Notes under the pieces: model-generated
Database searches by the model: none
Seen by the model: the letters and a program-made list of their open reading frames with translations, nothing else
Told to the model about the DNA's origin: nothing
Part shown: positions 53,036 to 63,681 of the stretch, in pieces
Numbering within the stretch: the first letter of the stretch is position 1
Layout of the letters: each line of letters opens with the position of its first letter
Assembly (NCBI GenBank): GCA_963580285.1
Contig: OY757019.1
Coordinates: forward strand, 65,988,587 to 66,052,586
Source of the DNA: Lucinisca nassula
Lineage: Eukaryota > Mollusca > Bivalvia > Lucinida > Lucinidae
DNA length: 64,000 bases
Direction: 5' to 3'
Translations under genes and position numbers: made by a program

Positions 53036-53889
53036 TTAAAGGATCTAAATCAGTTCTGGAGTTAGATCCTTTGGAAGCAAGGAATACACCAAATAAACGA
53101 AAATAGCAGACTCGGTTTTATTGAGTCTTTTCATGACCAGTACTGAAATATGCAACACCGGCCACGCCCTCTAGCACGGGCTTAAGCAGAATTCTATTTT
53201 CGAAATGATACCAAATGAACTCAATTATCCCAAATGACCGGAACACATAATCTGCACTGTGATGATGTACGGGGAGACGTTTTACGACCGCCACACAGCA
53301 CAACACCAGCTACAGTGAAATTAAATAAGTTCTGAAGTTAGATCCTTTGGAAGCAAGGAATACACCAAATAAACGAAAATAGCAGACTCGGTTTTATTGA
53401 GTCTGTTCATGACCAGTATTGAAATATGCAACACCGGCCACGCCCTCTTGCACTGGCTTAAGCAGAACTCTATTTTCAAAATGATACCAAATGAACTCAA
53501 TGATCCCAAAGGACCAGAAAATATAATCTGCACTATGATAATGTACGGGGAGACGTTTTACGATCGCCACACGGCACAACACCAGCTACAATGAAAATAA
53601 ATAAGTTCTGAAGTAAGATCCTTTGGAAGCAAGGAATACAACAAATAAACGAAAATAGCAGACTCGGTTTTGAGTCTGTTCATGACCAGTACTGAAATAT
53701 GCAACACCGGCCACGCCCTCTAGCACCGGCTTAAGCAGAATTCTATTTTCGAAATGATACCAAATGAACTCAATTATCCCAAATGACCGGAACATATAAT
53801 CTGCACTATGATGATGTACGGGGAGACGTTTTACGACCGCCACACGGCACAACACCAGCTACAGTGAAAATAAATAAGTTCTGAAGTTA

Positions 53890-54177
53890 TAGGGGCTTGA
53901 AGAAATATATGGGCTGCATGACGCTTCCACGCAGAGCTGAATCCGGCCCGCCCACTAGTACTGGTAAACCGCTAAGAGGATCTAAGCCTGTCCAGGAACC
54001 GCGGTGCGAGGCGGACCGTCCATGCTAATAAACACTATTGGTTTCATTGGGCGACAGGGCTTGAGATGTCATTTCATCTCAATGTCGGGTAAAAGTCCCA
54101 CAAAATTGGAAGCAACGTCTCCAAAATGACCTTTACAGTGTTGACGGGGACGTTAAATCTGAAATCAAACAAAACAA
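53890..54177 (+). mobile_element. SINE family S1, slightly 5'-truncated, 14-bp target duplication
   Basis: Flanked by aagttctgaagtta at 53876-53889 and 54178-54191. It begins 'taggggcttgaagaaatata', about 13 bp short of full length. Confidence 0.92.
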
Positions 54178-54407
54178 AAGTTCTGAAGTTAGATCCTTTA
54201 GAAGCAAGGAATACACCAAATAAACGAAAATAGCAGACTCGGTTTTATTGAGTCTGTTCATGAGGCAACACCGGCCACGCCCTCTAGCACCGGCTTAAGC
54301 AGAACTCTATTTTAAAATTATCCCAAATGAACTCAATTATCCCAAATGACCGGAACATATAATCTGCACTATGATGATGTACCGGGAGACGTTTTACGAT
54401 CGCCACA

Positions 54408-54708
54408 TCGGCCCCCGCCCATAGGGGCTTGAAGAAATATATGGGCTGCATGATGCTTCCACGCAGAGCTGAATCCGGCCCGCACACTAGTACTGGTAAA
54501 CCGCTTAGAGGGTCTAAGCCTGTCCAGGAACCGCAGTGCGAGGGGGACCGTCCATGCTAATAAACCCCATTGGTTTCATTGGGCGACAGGGCTTGAGATG
54601 TCATTTCATCTCAATGTTGGGTAAAAGTCCCACAAAATTGGAAGCAACGTCTCTAAAATGACCTTTACAGTGTTGACGGGGACGTTAAACCTCAAATCAA
54701 ACAAACAA
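54408..54708 (+). mobile_element. SINE family S1, full length, 12-bp target duplication
   Basis: Flanked by acgatcgccaca at 54396-54407 and 54709-54720. It runs 'tcggcccccgcccatagg' to 'cctcaaatcaaacaaac'. Confidence 0.92.
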
Positions 54709-55189
54709 ACGATCGCCACACGGCACAACACCAGCTACAGTGAAAATAAATAAGTTCTGAAGTTAGATCCTTTGGAAGCAAGGAATTCACCAAATAACCG
54801 AAAATAGCAGACTCGGTTTTATTGAGTCTGTTCATGACCAGTACTGAAATAGGCAACACCGGCCACGCCCTCTAGCACTGGCTTAAGCAGAACTCTATTT
54901 TCAAAATGATACCAAATGAACTCAATGATCCCAAAGGACCAGAAAATATAATCTGCACTATGATGATCTACGGGGAGTCATTTTACGACCGCCACACGGC
55001 ACAACACCAGCTACAGTGAAAATAAATAAGTTCTGAAGTTAGATCCTTTGGAAGCAAGGAATACATCAAATAAACGAAAATAGCAGACTCGGTTTTATTT
55101 AGTCTGTTCATGACCAGTACTGAAATATGCAACACCGGCCACGCCCTCTAGCACCGGCTTAAGCAGAACTCTATTTTCAAAATGATACC

Positions 55190-55470
55190 TATAAAAGGGT
55201 TATCCTTTGGAAGCAAGGAATACACCACAGAACTGAAATATATGCAGTGTACATGTTTTCTGGGCCAGACTAGCTAGTTTTGCCCAAGCAAAGTGGTACG
55301 AGTCGGATCGCCCATGCTTATGAACCCTATTGGTTTCATTGGGTGACAGGGATTGAGATGTCATTTTATCTCAATGTTGGGTAAACCTCACACCAAATTG
55401 AAAGCAACGTCTCCAAAATGACCTGTGCAGTGATGACGGGACCGATATATCAAACAAACAAACAAAAGAA
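55190..55470. repeat. S2 fragment (-) joined to S1 fragment (+)
   Basis: 55190-55283 is the reverse complement of S2 ('aaaagggttatcctttgg', 'tctgggccagactagctagt'). From about 55284 an S1 3' portion begins ('gcccatgcttatgaaccc' to 'atatcaaacaaacaaac'). Confidence 0.7.
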
Positions 55471-55621
55471 ATCTACCTAACTTCCTACCTACGTCGAAGG
55501 AAGAAGTTAGAAATAAAAAATAAGCCTACCTACCTACCTGCGTACCCATCCAGCCACGCACCAACCAGAACATTCACCCAACCTGCGTACCTATCTACCT
55601 ATCTACGTACGTTCGTACGTA

Positions 55622-56946
55622 CATGGGGTGATCAATAAATTCGAGAACTTTTGCTATATTTTTTTTTAATATACAACCAATCGCAATAAAATTTATATGG
55701 TTGATAGAATAGCACATTACGGACAACATCATCAAGGTATTACGTTCGTGACGCCACTAGTTTTTCAATGACGTCATATTTTCGACGTCATACTTCACGT
55801 TCACAGTTCAGAAATGGCTGACGACGTTGTTGCAGAACAGAGGACTATCATTAAATTCTACGTAAAACTAGGGACGACTATGAGCGAAATCAAAGAGGAT
55901 CTCCAAAAAGTATACGGAGAAGCTGCATTTCGAAATCTTGTATTCATAAATGGTGGCATCGCTTCAGTGGCGGAAGAACAGCGACCAAAGATGACGCCCG
56001 ATCTGGCCGCATTGTGAAGTATACTACAGAGGAAAAAACTGTGCTGCCATTGAACAATACGTAATGGAACACAGGCGAGTGACTGTTAGAAATGTAGCGG
56101 AGGACTTTAACTTAAGTTATGGTACAGCCCAAGAGATTCTGACGGAAAAGCTTGAATTAAGCTCCGTCTGTGCAAGGTGGGTACCCCGTCTACATCAGCC
56201 TGACCAGAAGAGAGTAAAGAAACAGATCTGTCGAGATATTCTCAACCGTTCTGCAGAGGAAGGTGGTGGTTCCTGAATAAATAATAACATGTGGTGAAAC
56301 ATGGTTCCACTTCTTTGAGCCGGAAAGCAAGCAGAGTTCCGTGTGGAAGCATGCATCGTCACCATCGCCTGTAAAAGCCCGACTTTCCATGTCAGTGGGT
56401 AAAGTTATGTCCATCATATTCTGTGACACAAAAAGAATTGTGTTGAATCACATGGTGCCAGCTAAAACTACATTCAATAGTGAATACTACGCACATCTAA
56501 TTAAATTCCAGTTGTAGAGAGCTATTCGAGATAAACGTCCTGAACTTGTAAGGTCGGGGTTCATTTTGCACCAAGACAACGCTCCAGTGCACGTGAGTCT
56601 ACTTGTGACGTCCACCCTCAAGTAACTGGGTATCGAAACTCTACTGCATCCACCGTATAGCCCAGACTTGGCTATCTGTGACTTTGTCCTGTTTCCAAAT
56701 GTGACGGATCAGCTGCGTGGAGTAAAATATGAGACGCGAGATGAACTAGGGGCTGCTATAACGGTGGCGCTTAGGGAGGTGTCACGTGACGCCTAACGTC
56801 ACGCGTTCGACACGTGGATGAACAGATGTCAAAAGTGTATCAAGGTCAAGGGATCCTATATCGAGAAATAATAAACAGTATTCGTAAGTATCGTTTTTCA
56901 TTATTAAGTAATAGCAAAAGTTCTCGAATTTATTGATCACCCCTCG
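55622..56946 (+). mobile_element. Mariner-family DNA transposon, TA target duplication
   Basis: 1325 bp between TA dinucleotides (55620-55621 and 56947-56948). The first four bases of the two ends differ slightly (catg / cgag), then 33 bp are perfect inverted repeats (55625-55657 and 56911-56943, starting ggggtgatcaataaattcga). The size, TA duplication and transposase type fit the mariner family. It sits inside the CCTA microsatellite. Confidence 0.93.
55814..56871 (+). pseudogene. Mariner transposase, inactivated
   Basis: Starts MADDVVAEQRTIIKFYVKLG, an N-terminal helix-turn-helix of mariner type. A frameshift near 56010 moves to a frame with TVRNVAEDFNLSYGTAQEIL (second DNA-binding helix set). 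A stop at 56274 follows, then the catalytic half in scattered frames. HQDNAPVH carries the second catalytic Asp and SPDLAICDF the third, with 34 residues between them (DD34D, diagnostic of mariner). An in-frame stop lies between them. The end CQKCIKVKGSYIEK and TAA at 56869-56871, overlapping an AATAAA signal, are intact. At least one frameshift and several stops mean it cannot make transposase. Confidence 0.88.
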
Positions 56947-57244
56947 TACCTACTTACCTACCTGCCTACCTAGCTATGTTTCTTCAAGCCCCGGTGGGTG
57001 GGGCCGATTTTGATTGGTTGATAGTCAACAGTGCGTTCGGTAAATACTTCTCTGTTTGTTTTTTTTTTATCTTATTGAAACATTTTTGGTTGATAATAAG
57101 TCATTATTTTCCGGTATAAGCAGAACGGTGTGAAAATTAGTCATTGTGTTTTTATAAGCATGGGGACAACAGGAAATGTCAAACATGTTAATCCCCTTGG
57201 TATATAGCTAACGCATGTAGTTTAAATTCCACGAAACCAATGTT

Positions 57245-57990
57245 TAAAAAGGTCTCCCTGCCCTACATCATAGGGTAGATTATATTTTCTTGTCCTTTGG
57301 GATCTTTGGTTCCATCGTTGAATTTTGAAAATATCTGAGGATCACTGATGAGGCCTAATTGGCCGAAACTAGCTAGTCTGGCCCGGAAAACATGTACACT
57401 CCATATTTTTCACTTCTATGGTGTATTCCTTGCTTCCAAAGGATAACCCTTTAATAGAACATATTTAACTTCACTACAGCTGGTGTGTGGGAATTTGTGG
57501 CGGCGGTAAAACGTCTCCCTGCCCCACATCATAGTGTAGATTATATTTTCTTGTACTTTGGGATCATTGATTCAATCGTGGAATTTTGAAAATATCTGAG
57601 GGTCACTGATGAGGCCTAATTGGCCGAAACTAGCTAGTCTGGCGCAGAAAACATGTACACTCCATAATTTTCACTTCTGTGGTGTATTCCTTGCTTCCAA
57701 AGGATAACCCTTTTATAGAACATATTTAACTTCACTACAGTTGGGGTGTGGGAATGTGTGGCGGCGGTAAAACGTCTCCCTGCCCAACATCATAGTGTAG
57801 ATTATATTTTCTTGTCCTTTGGGATCATTGATTCCATCGTGTAATTTTGAAAATATCTGAGGGTCACTGATGAGGCCTAATTGGCCGAAACTAGCTAGTA
57901 TAGCCCAGAAAACATGTACACTCCATATTTTTCACTTCTGTGGTGTATTCCTTTCTTCCAAAGGATAACCCTTTTATAGAACATAATTAA
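57245..57990 (+). repeat. S2 satellite, three 261-bp units
   Basis: 'gatgaggcctaattggccga' recurs at about 57350, 57611 and 57872. Units include 'gtctccctgcc', 'tattttcttgtcctttggga' and 'ccaaaggataaccctttt'. A diverged unit edge continues to about 58060 ('cctcggccaatttgg'). Confidence 0.88.
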
Positions 57991-58429
57991 TATCCCTTAG
58001 AAGCTAGGGAAACACCGTAGAACTGAAAAGGTAAGAGCGTACATCTTTTGTTCTAGACCTCGGCCAATTTGGTCTTATCATATTTTTCAGGTTTTCTAAA
58101 ATTAATGCATCATGTTATTATATGTCTCGTATTATTATTATTACTATGATTAATTGCCATAGTTTTGAATAAGGCTGAATAAAAATATTTTTATTGTCAT
58201 CAAGATTATTATTATCATTATTAAAAAAAGGACACTTGTATCGATGCTACAATGTTCCAATCCATTTAGGCAGAATAATAATTTTAAAATTTCCAAAGAA
58301 CTTGTTTTAAGTACTAATCGCGAAAACACGCCTATTAAAAATATATTGAAATTTTACCATCAAATTTTTAGATAAAATATTCTGATATTTTTTTTCTTCA
58401 TATTTCTGTTCAAAACATATATTGTAGGT

Positions 58430-58575
58430 ACTCGTTAGAACCGCCTCACCGAGACGGTTCTAACGAGTTTCGTCAATCTTTTTTCCAGCGGAAATATGAA
58501 AATAATATACACAACTGTAACCCCCAGTTTTACTGTATAAAGTGAGGTTTAAGGGGTTTAAAATTTCATAGGCGT
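58430..58575. repeat. M1 miniature repeat
   Basis: 'ctcgttagaaccgcctc' faces 'gagacggttctaacgag' (module 1, nearly perfect), followed by 'gtaacccccagtttt' / 'aaagtgaggtttaaggggt' (module 2) and 'ataggcgtgttttcgtgatg'. Confidence 0.7.
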
Positions 58576-58579
58576 GTTT

Positions 58580-59215
58580 TCGTGATGATTTCAAGTAAAT
58601 ACATGTACCCGCATATATTATGTTCTTTTTGAACACCTGGAAACCTATTTATGGCATCTATTATACGGATATCTTTCGAAAATAAATAAATAAATACAGC
58701 TTGTGATAAATAGTGTTCTATTTAAAGTTTAATGTAAGCAGATTTCTTTAGACATTTTACCTATAGGCTCCAGATGAAAGGGACAGGTGCTAACAGGAAA
58801 TTGCTGACATTTCTCACGGCCTTCTTGCGCATGCCATGGTATTAAGTTTCTCACGGGGCTACTTCTTCTTTGCTAGAACCTCTTGGCCAATTGCCTTGAA
58901 ACTTGGGATGCTGCCGTTATACATGAATGGGTCGCCTACAAATGTTACGGCGTACCGGAAACAAACGCCCTGTCGATTACCGGGCTGTATACAGTGATAC
59001 GGTTGATTACTGATGTGGGGTGGATTTCAAGGAACAGAACCTAGTTGCGTACGTGTAGATTTTAAACTAGTTAGTCTGGTCCTGAAAAACTTCTAAACTG
59101 CATATTGTCATTTCAGTTCTGGCTTCCAAAGGATAATTAGTGTTTCTTGAGACGCTGGTCGGTGGCATACGTGACATGTGGTCACTTGCTGTAGTTCACA
59201 TGTATTTTTGTTTCA
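58580..59215. other. Unassigned sequence, some repeat remnants
   Basis: 58857-58940 resembles 51190-51260. 59060-59145 resembles a diverged S2 edge ('gttagtctggtcctgaaaa', 'gcttccaaaggataa'). The rest is not recognised. It may be intronic if the exon at 59217 is real. Confidence 0.4.
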
Positions 59216-59216
59216 G

Positions 59217-59392
59217 CACCACACCCTAATGCGTTTCCTGGGCACCAGCCAGAGACAGACAGCGCTGCATTAAAAAGTATATACAACAGCTGGGAAACAA
59301 CCAAGCGATCCGGATACGTGGATCCAACAATTCGTCAGAAGCCACTGCAACCGCCAAAAAAAGCGACAACGCCCATGGATGATGCAAAGTAG
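59217..59392 (+). CDS. Candidate 3'-terminal coding exon of a host gene, unrecognised
   Basis: A pyrimidine-rich acceptor 'tgtatttttgtttcag' precedes 59217. From there, with two bases completing a split codon, the frame is open for 57 codons to TAG at 59390-59392. The composition is unlike the repeats around it: HQPETDSAALKSIYN, SWETTKRSGYVDPTIRQ, then a Pro/Lys-rich tail ending MDDAK. GC content is higher than the flanks. No other exon could be linked and I do not recognise the protein. It could instead be a decayed element. This is the only stretch in the window that looks like host coding sequence. Confidence 0.35.
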
Positions 59393-59639
59393 AACATATC
59401 AAATTAATAACCTTTAAGTATTTATTTAATGAACATTTTTATGGCTGTTCATGATTAATCAAAACAATATTTTTCCGACATTTTAAAGAGACTCAAGCAT
59501 AGGGTATTACTGTACCTTTAAATTAGTCATCAAGATTCATGTCCGAGAGTATTTGTAATGCTTCTTTTAAACCTTTTTACTGATTTTTATTAGTGAGAAG
59601 CGTATACTTTCAGGAGTGAAACCTGTGCTTTATTGTTGT

Positions 59640-59860
59640 CATTGTCTGTGTATGTATGTCCTGGTATTATCTTTTATTTTGGATGGCCGTTTTAGCCGTC
59701 TCTTGAAAAAAAAAACCGGTTTAGCTTCCGACTTGATATGTTTTGATTTTAATATCGTTTCTCGATGAGCGAATTTCCATTTGGTGTCTTGGATGTCTGT
59801 ATGGAGGATGAAAGGTAATTGTTTCTATTCCTGACTATAGCATTTACCAACAGAACTGCG
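59640..59860 (+). repeat. RB repeat, diverged
   Basis: 'ttttattttggatggccgtt', 'gtctcttgaaaaa', 'ggtgtcttggatgtctgt' and 'gtaattgtttctattcctga' follow the RB block order with many substitutions. Confidence 0.5.
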
Positions 59861-59904
59861 ACTGCACAACGGTTCAAGGGCCCAACGTTTCGATTTCATG
59901 ACAA

Positions 59905-60555
59905 TGTTGTAGTGATTCCATATTGAAAGTGTTGATAATGTTGTTTCAGTATTGATTCCGTATCGAAACAGTGTCGATAAGGCGTAAAAATCCTAGCATG
60001 CTGAAAAACATTTTCGTCGGCAGGTATGAGAAACTCCCGAAAAAAAAAACAACAGGAGCGGGCTTGTATTTTTTATGTGTTTGTGTTTGTGTACATGTCT
60101 TTTGTTAATAAAATTGTCATGTTAAGGCTTGCACTATATATCATTATTCATTTTAGATGCCCCCAAAAAGTCAGCTCTGTATTTTGGAAGGTACTGAATG
60201 CCAAAAACTACAAAAAAGTACTTAAAACGCAAAATTACTGGGAAAATACAAAGACGACAGGGTCGGAAATTGAAAATGGAAGGGTTGGTGCTTTAATTTT
60301 TATTTTATTCTTTTATTGATAGATATAGTAGAGCCGGGGTGGGGGTTGGGGTTGGGTTAGCGGAAACACGGCTAATTTTTTTTTAGGCCTAACGCTGTTT
60401 AAGGGTTGAATTGTTGATTCCATGTTGAAATACTGTTCACAACGTTATTTAAGGATTGATTTCATGTTGATTCCATGTTGAAACAGTGTTGATAACGTTG
60501 TGTTGGTAGTGATTCCATGCTGACACAGTGTTGATAACGTTGTTTAAGGATTGGT
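59905..60555. repeat. Minisatellite 'gattccatgttgaaacagtgttgataacgttg', two clusters
   Basis: Clusters at about 59905-59980 and 60410-60550 share the words 'gattccatgttgaa', 'cagtgttgataacgttg' and 'tttaaggattg' with a period of about 35-65 bp. The 97-residue frame at 60026-60319 between them lies in unique A-rich sequence with no recognised domain. A possible splice acceptor 'cattattcattttag' precedes 60158, but downstream frames close quickly. Confidence 0.6.
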
Positions 60556-60557
60556 TC

Positions 60558-60735
60558 TGTTATGTTTTGTTGATATAAGACAACAACAAGTCAGTCTGCT
60601 GGGCAGTACACACCCTCTTTAATTTGCATAAAGCTAGCTCTTTTATACTACAGACAAATGCATACAATGAATCACTTTGATAAGAATTAGTGAGTAGGTG
60701 TATTGCATCATGCAACAATTCTTAAATACATAACA
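60558..60735 (-). repeat. 3' LTR of the Gypsy element, 178 bp
   Basis: On the minus strand it begins tgttatgt and ends acataaca, a perfect 8-bp terminal inverted repeat with the canonical TG...CA ends. It contains 'agtataaaagagc' (TATA box) and is immediately preceded by a polypurine tract. The 5' LTR is not in the window. LTRs of this length are short for the family. Confidence 0.75.
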
Positions 60736-60749
60736 TCCTTTCTTTTTTA
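60736..60749 (-). other. Polypurine tract
   Basis: On the minus strand 'taaaaaagaaagga' directly abuts the LTR, the expected plus-strand DNA priming site of an LTR retrotransposon. Confidence 0.7.
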
Positions 60750-61510
60750 AACGAAAATTAAAATCTCCAATTTTTAAATGTAGAAACTAATAATTATTTT
60801 GCTTGGCCTAACTGGTGAAACACACTTATTTAATACTATGATGATTACCACACAGACCCAATGTTCTTTTAAACCTTTTAATTAAGATTTACTGTGTTCT
60901 TTATCAAGGCGTTTCACCAGTTAAAATATCATATACCAGTCATGATGTGATAAGTGAGTCTGCAGTCAACTACAGTTCATGAGAGATTTGAGATACTTCT
61001 GTGTAAACTAGGCTGATGAGTTAATTGAACCGTATTTTACCTACTTCTTATTTACTTTTTATTTAAAATAATTACGGTAAATTCAGTTGTCATTTCCGGC
61101 TCTTGTACTGTCATTCATTGCATAAAACTGACACAAAACAAAATTTAAGCATATATAAAAGCAAATGAAAGCATATTTTAAGATAAGCATGTATGATGTA
61201 TTGTTAAAATTTGATATAAATGCTTCTTTGCCTGTTTCATTCAAAAGTAGACTGCTGCTAGTCTATAAAATCTTGAGTCCCTTGAATTCCCTTACGATGT
61301 AGTAAACTCAGAGTTTCTGTAGTACTTTCAATGATAAATTATCCAGCATTTGTGAAAGATATGAGTATTGATATAATTCTCAGAATATTTAACCCAATTA
61401 TGAATAAGCACTTTAGTAATCCAAAATGAAGAATAATACACATAATTTTAACAATATATCCACATCACAGAATATAAGCATGTATTAACAAGAGAAGCAC
61501 TTTACGGCCC
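60750..61510. other. Gypsy 3' untranslated region, no further ORF seen
   Basis: A/T-rich sequence between the pol stop at 61511 and the polypurine tract. No env-like frame is visible. Confidence 0.5.
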
Positions 61511-63678
61511 TTAAGCACTACTGTAGCGATAAGGAGGTTTCGAGATTCGTCCGGATCTTGTTTTATATGGTGATTTTCCCGTATTTTCTGGTATACGCAC
61601 TGCTAGATCAGGCTGTGGAAATATTGGTGATTCAAACGATTTTCTCGAGCCGTTGTTTGAACTCTCATTACAGTTCGACATCGATTGTTGAGGTTTATCC
61701 CGAGTTGGTACTACGATTTCCTCTGGCTCTGTACGTGTTGGTACTGATTTTGTTGGTCTTAGGTGTTTTCTGTTATGTCGATACTTCCGCCCGTCTGGTG
61801 TTTTGACTACGTATGCTCTGGGTAAATCTTGTTTTCGTTCAATTGTGCCATGCTTCCATTTATTTTCGTGTCACATGACCACTTTTTTCCCTTTTCAAGA
61901 GGTTTTAGATTATTTTTCAAAGCATGTCTGTCATGATAATGTTTTTGTTTATGCTGTCTATGTTTGAGACAATTTCTTATTTCCTCCGTATTTGATGGTT
62001 TTAGGAGTGGTGTTGCTGTTGGTAACTCTGTTATTAAACGGCTCCCATATAATATCTGTGCAGGTGACAAAGGTAGCAGTTCACAGTTTCCAGCCTGTGC
62101 ACATGGGGAAATTTCTTTATAGGTAAGGGGAGGGATCAAATTCAGTGTCTAAATACTGTTTGGCAATTATGAAAGCAATATCTTGAATTCAGTATATTGT
62201 TTTTGTGTCATTGTGGAGAAATATGAATTAATTCATGGTAACATGACTTGGATATCAAAGGCTGTAACTGAAAATACGAAACTACTGCTATACGAATTTA
62301 TCGCTACACTTTCTGTTTAAAATAGCTGTCTGACTTCATTTGGATATTGCCAAAAAAGTAAACGGCTGGCAGGGGTCAATTTCTAGCCCCCTTTCATTTT
62401 TGGTAGGTGTACAATAGAGCTGAATGCTGACAATTGTCCTTGCAAATGCAGTCTGCTGACAGGGCTTCCTTGAAAACAGCAGAAAATGGTAAAAAAAAAA
62501 CAGCAGAAGTAGGTGGGGTAGGTTTTGTTTACATAGCCACTACATTGGCTGTACAGTGTACAAGCTATAGAAACCAGCTTCAAATTCTTCTGTGGCAAGT
62601 CACAATGCAGAGATAGCACAAAAGAGAAGGGTTGCAAAGTGTTCTATTTGTTACGGATCAAAAAACTCGCCAACAGCTTTGAATAGTGGTTTGCTATCAA
62701 TTGGAGAATTACGGAAATCAAGAAGTGCCATGTAAGGATCATCGGCCTTCTAAAGAATGTTTTTCGCTGTTCTGACAGTTCTTTCGATTACTAGACGGAA
62801 ATCCTGGAGATGATGTCGCATGCGTTAATCCATATTCTTTGCCGAACTGACGCATCTGTGAATTGGCGAAATGTGGCCCATTGTCACTTATTAGTATGTC
62901 AATTAGCCCATGTCTAGAAACTTGTCCCTTCATGTATTGAATTACATTCTTAGTGGACAAATTGTCTAGTTTGCTCACTTCTGGCCACTTTGAAAAAAGT
63001 CCACTGATATAAGATAGTGATGTCCTTTGTCAGTACTCGAATATGTCTATTCCTATTTTACTGCATGGCCTGTCTGGAATTTCAGAAGGAATTAATGGTT
63101 CTTTTGGGTTCATTGGCTGATTTACTGCGCAAGTAGCATATTTTGACACCTTTTCTTCAATGTCAATGTTTATAGACGGCCAAAACAACACTTCGCGTGC
63201 CCTCGATTTGCACTTTACTATTCCAAAGTGAGAAAAAAGTATAATTTCAAGCATTTCATTTCTCAGTTGTTTAGGAATTATTAATTTCAATTCCTTGAAC
63301 ATTAATCCGTCTATAGTAGCAATTTCATCACGATAGATCCAGTAAGTTTTCAGTTCTGGCGGTAGTGTATCTTTGGTCACAGGCCAGCCATTGATTGTGA
63401 CATCTTTTAATAATGTCATTTCTCTATCTTCCCTTGTCATTTGTCGTATGTCATCCCTTTTTTCAGGCGATATTGACAGATATGACAATATCTGAATTTC
63501 ATTCACGCTCATTTCATCTAAAAGATTGTCACTTGTCTCTTCTAAATACGATCTAGAGAGATCAGATAAAAACATTGTTTTGCCAGGTTGAAAACTATGT
63601 CTATGTCATACCTTTGTAATTGAAACATTAAGTTTTGCAGTCTAACTGACATTTCATGTATTCCCTTTCTGTAAATGG
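61511..63678 (-). pseudogene. Ty3/Gypsy retrotransposon pol, 3' part (RNase H end and integrase)
   Basis: On the minus strand, from about 63678: an RNase H end (LQNLMFQLQRYDIDIV, then a frameshift and PGKTMFLSDLSR), the integrase zinc region (HFGIV...CAVNQ), GIDIFEY with a stop at 63028, FSKWPEVSKLDN, ILISDNGPHFANSQM with TSSPGFPSSN (catalytic region), and a frameshift at about 62780. About 600 bp with no clear match follow (62140-62740), then the C-terminal part (LSPAQILYGSRLI, YHDRHALKNNLKPLEKGK), another frameshift near 61880, and a tail to the stop at 61511 with a YKTRSGRISKPP motif. It joins Penelope-like sequence at about 63680, so its 5' half is missing here. Confidence 0.8.
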
Positions 63679-63681
63679 ATT

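Larger units (their letters stand above)
53040..55190. repeat. 276-bp satellite array, about seven units, with two S1 insertions
   Basis: The unit landmark 'gttctgaagttagatcc' is near 53053, 53329, 53605, 53880, 54180, 54754 and 55030. Undisturbed spacing is 273-276 bp. Each unit contains 'cctttggaagcaaggaatac', 'gcagactcggtttt' and 'ggccacgccctctagcac'. Repeated minus-strand frames of 62-89 residues are unit readings. The 'ggaagcaaggaatacacca' block also relates it to S2. Confidence 0.88.

Noticed and set aside
60026..60319. 97-codon plus-strand frame with a possible splice acceptor at 60158
   Set aside because: A-rich composition, no motif, no conserved-looking segment. Kept only as a note under the minisatellite entry.
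61558..61806. 82-codon hydrophobic plus-strand frame
   Set aside because: Antisense shadow of the Gypsy integrase C-terminal region on the minus strand.
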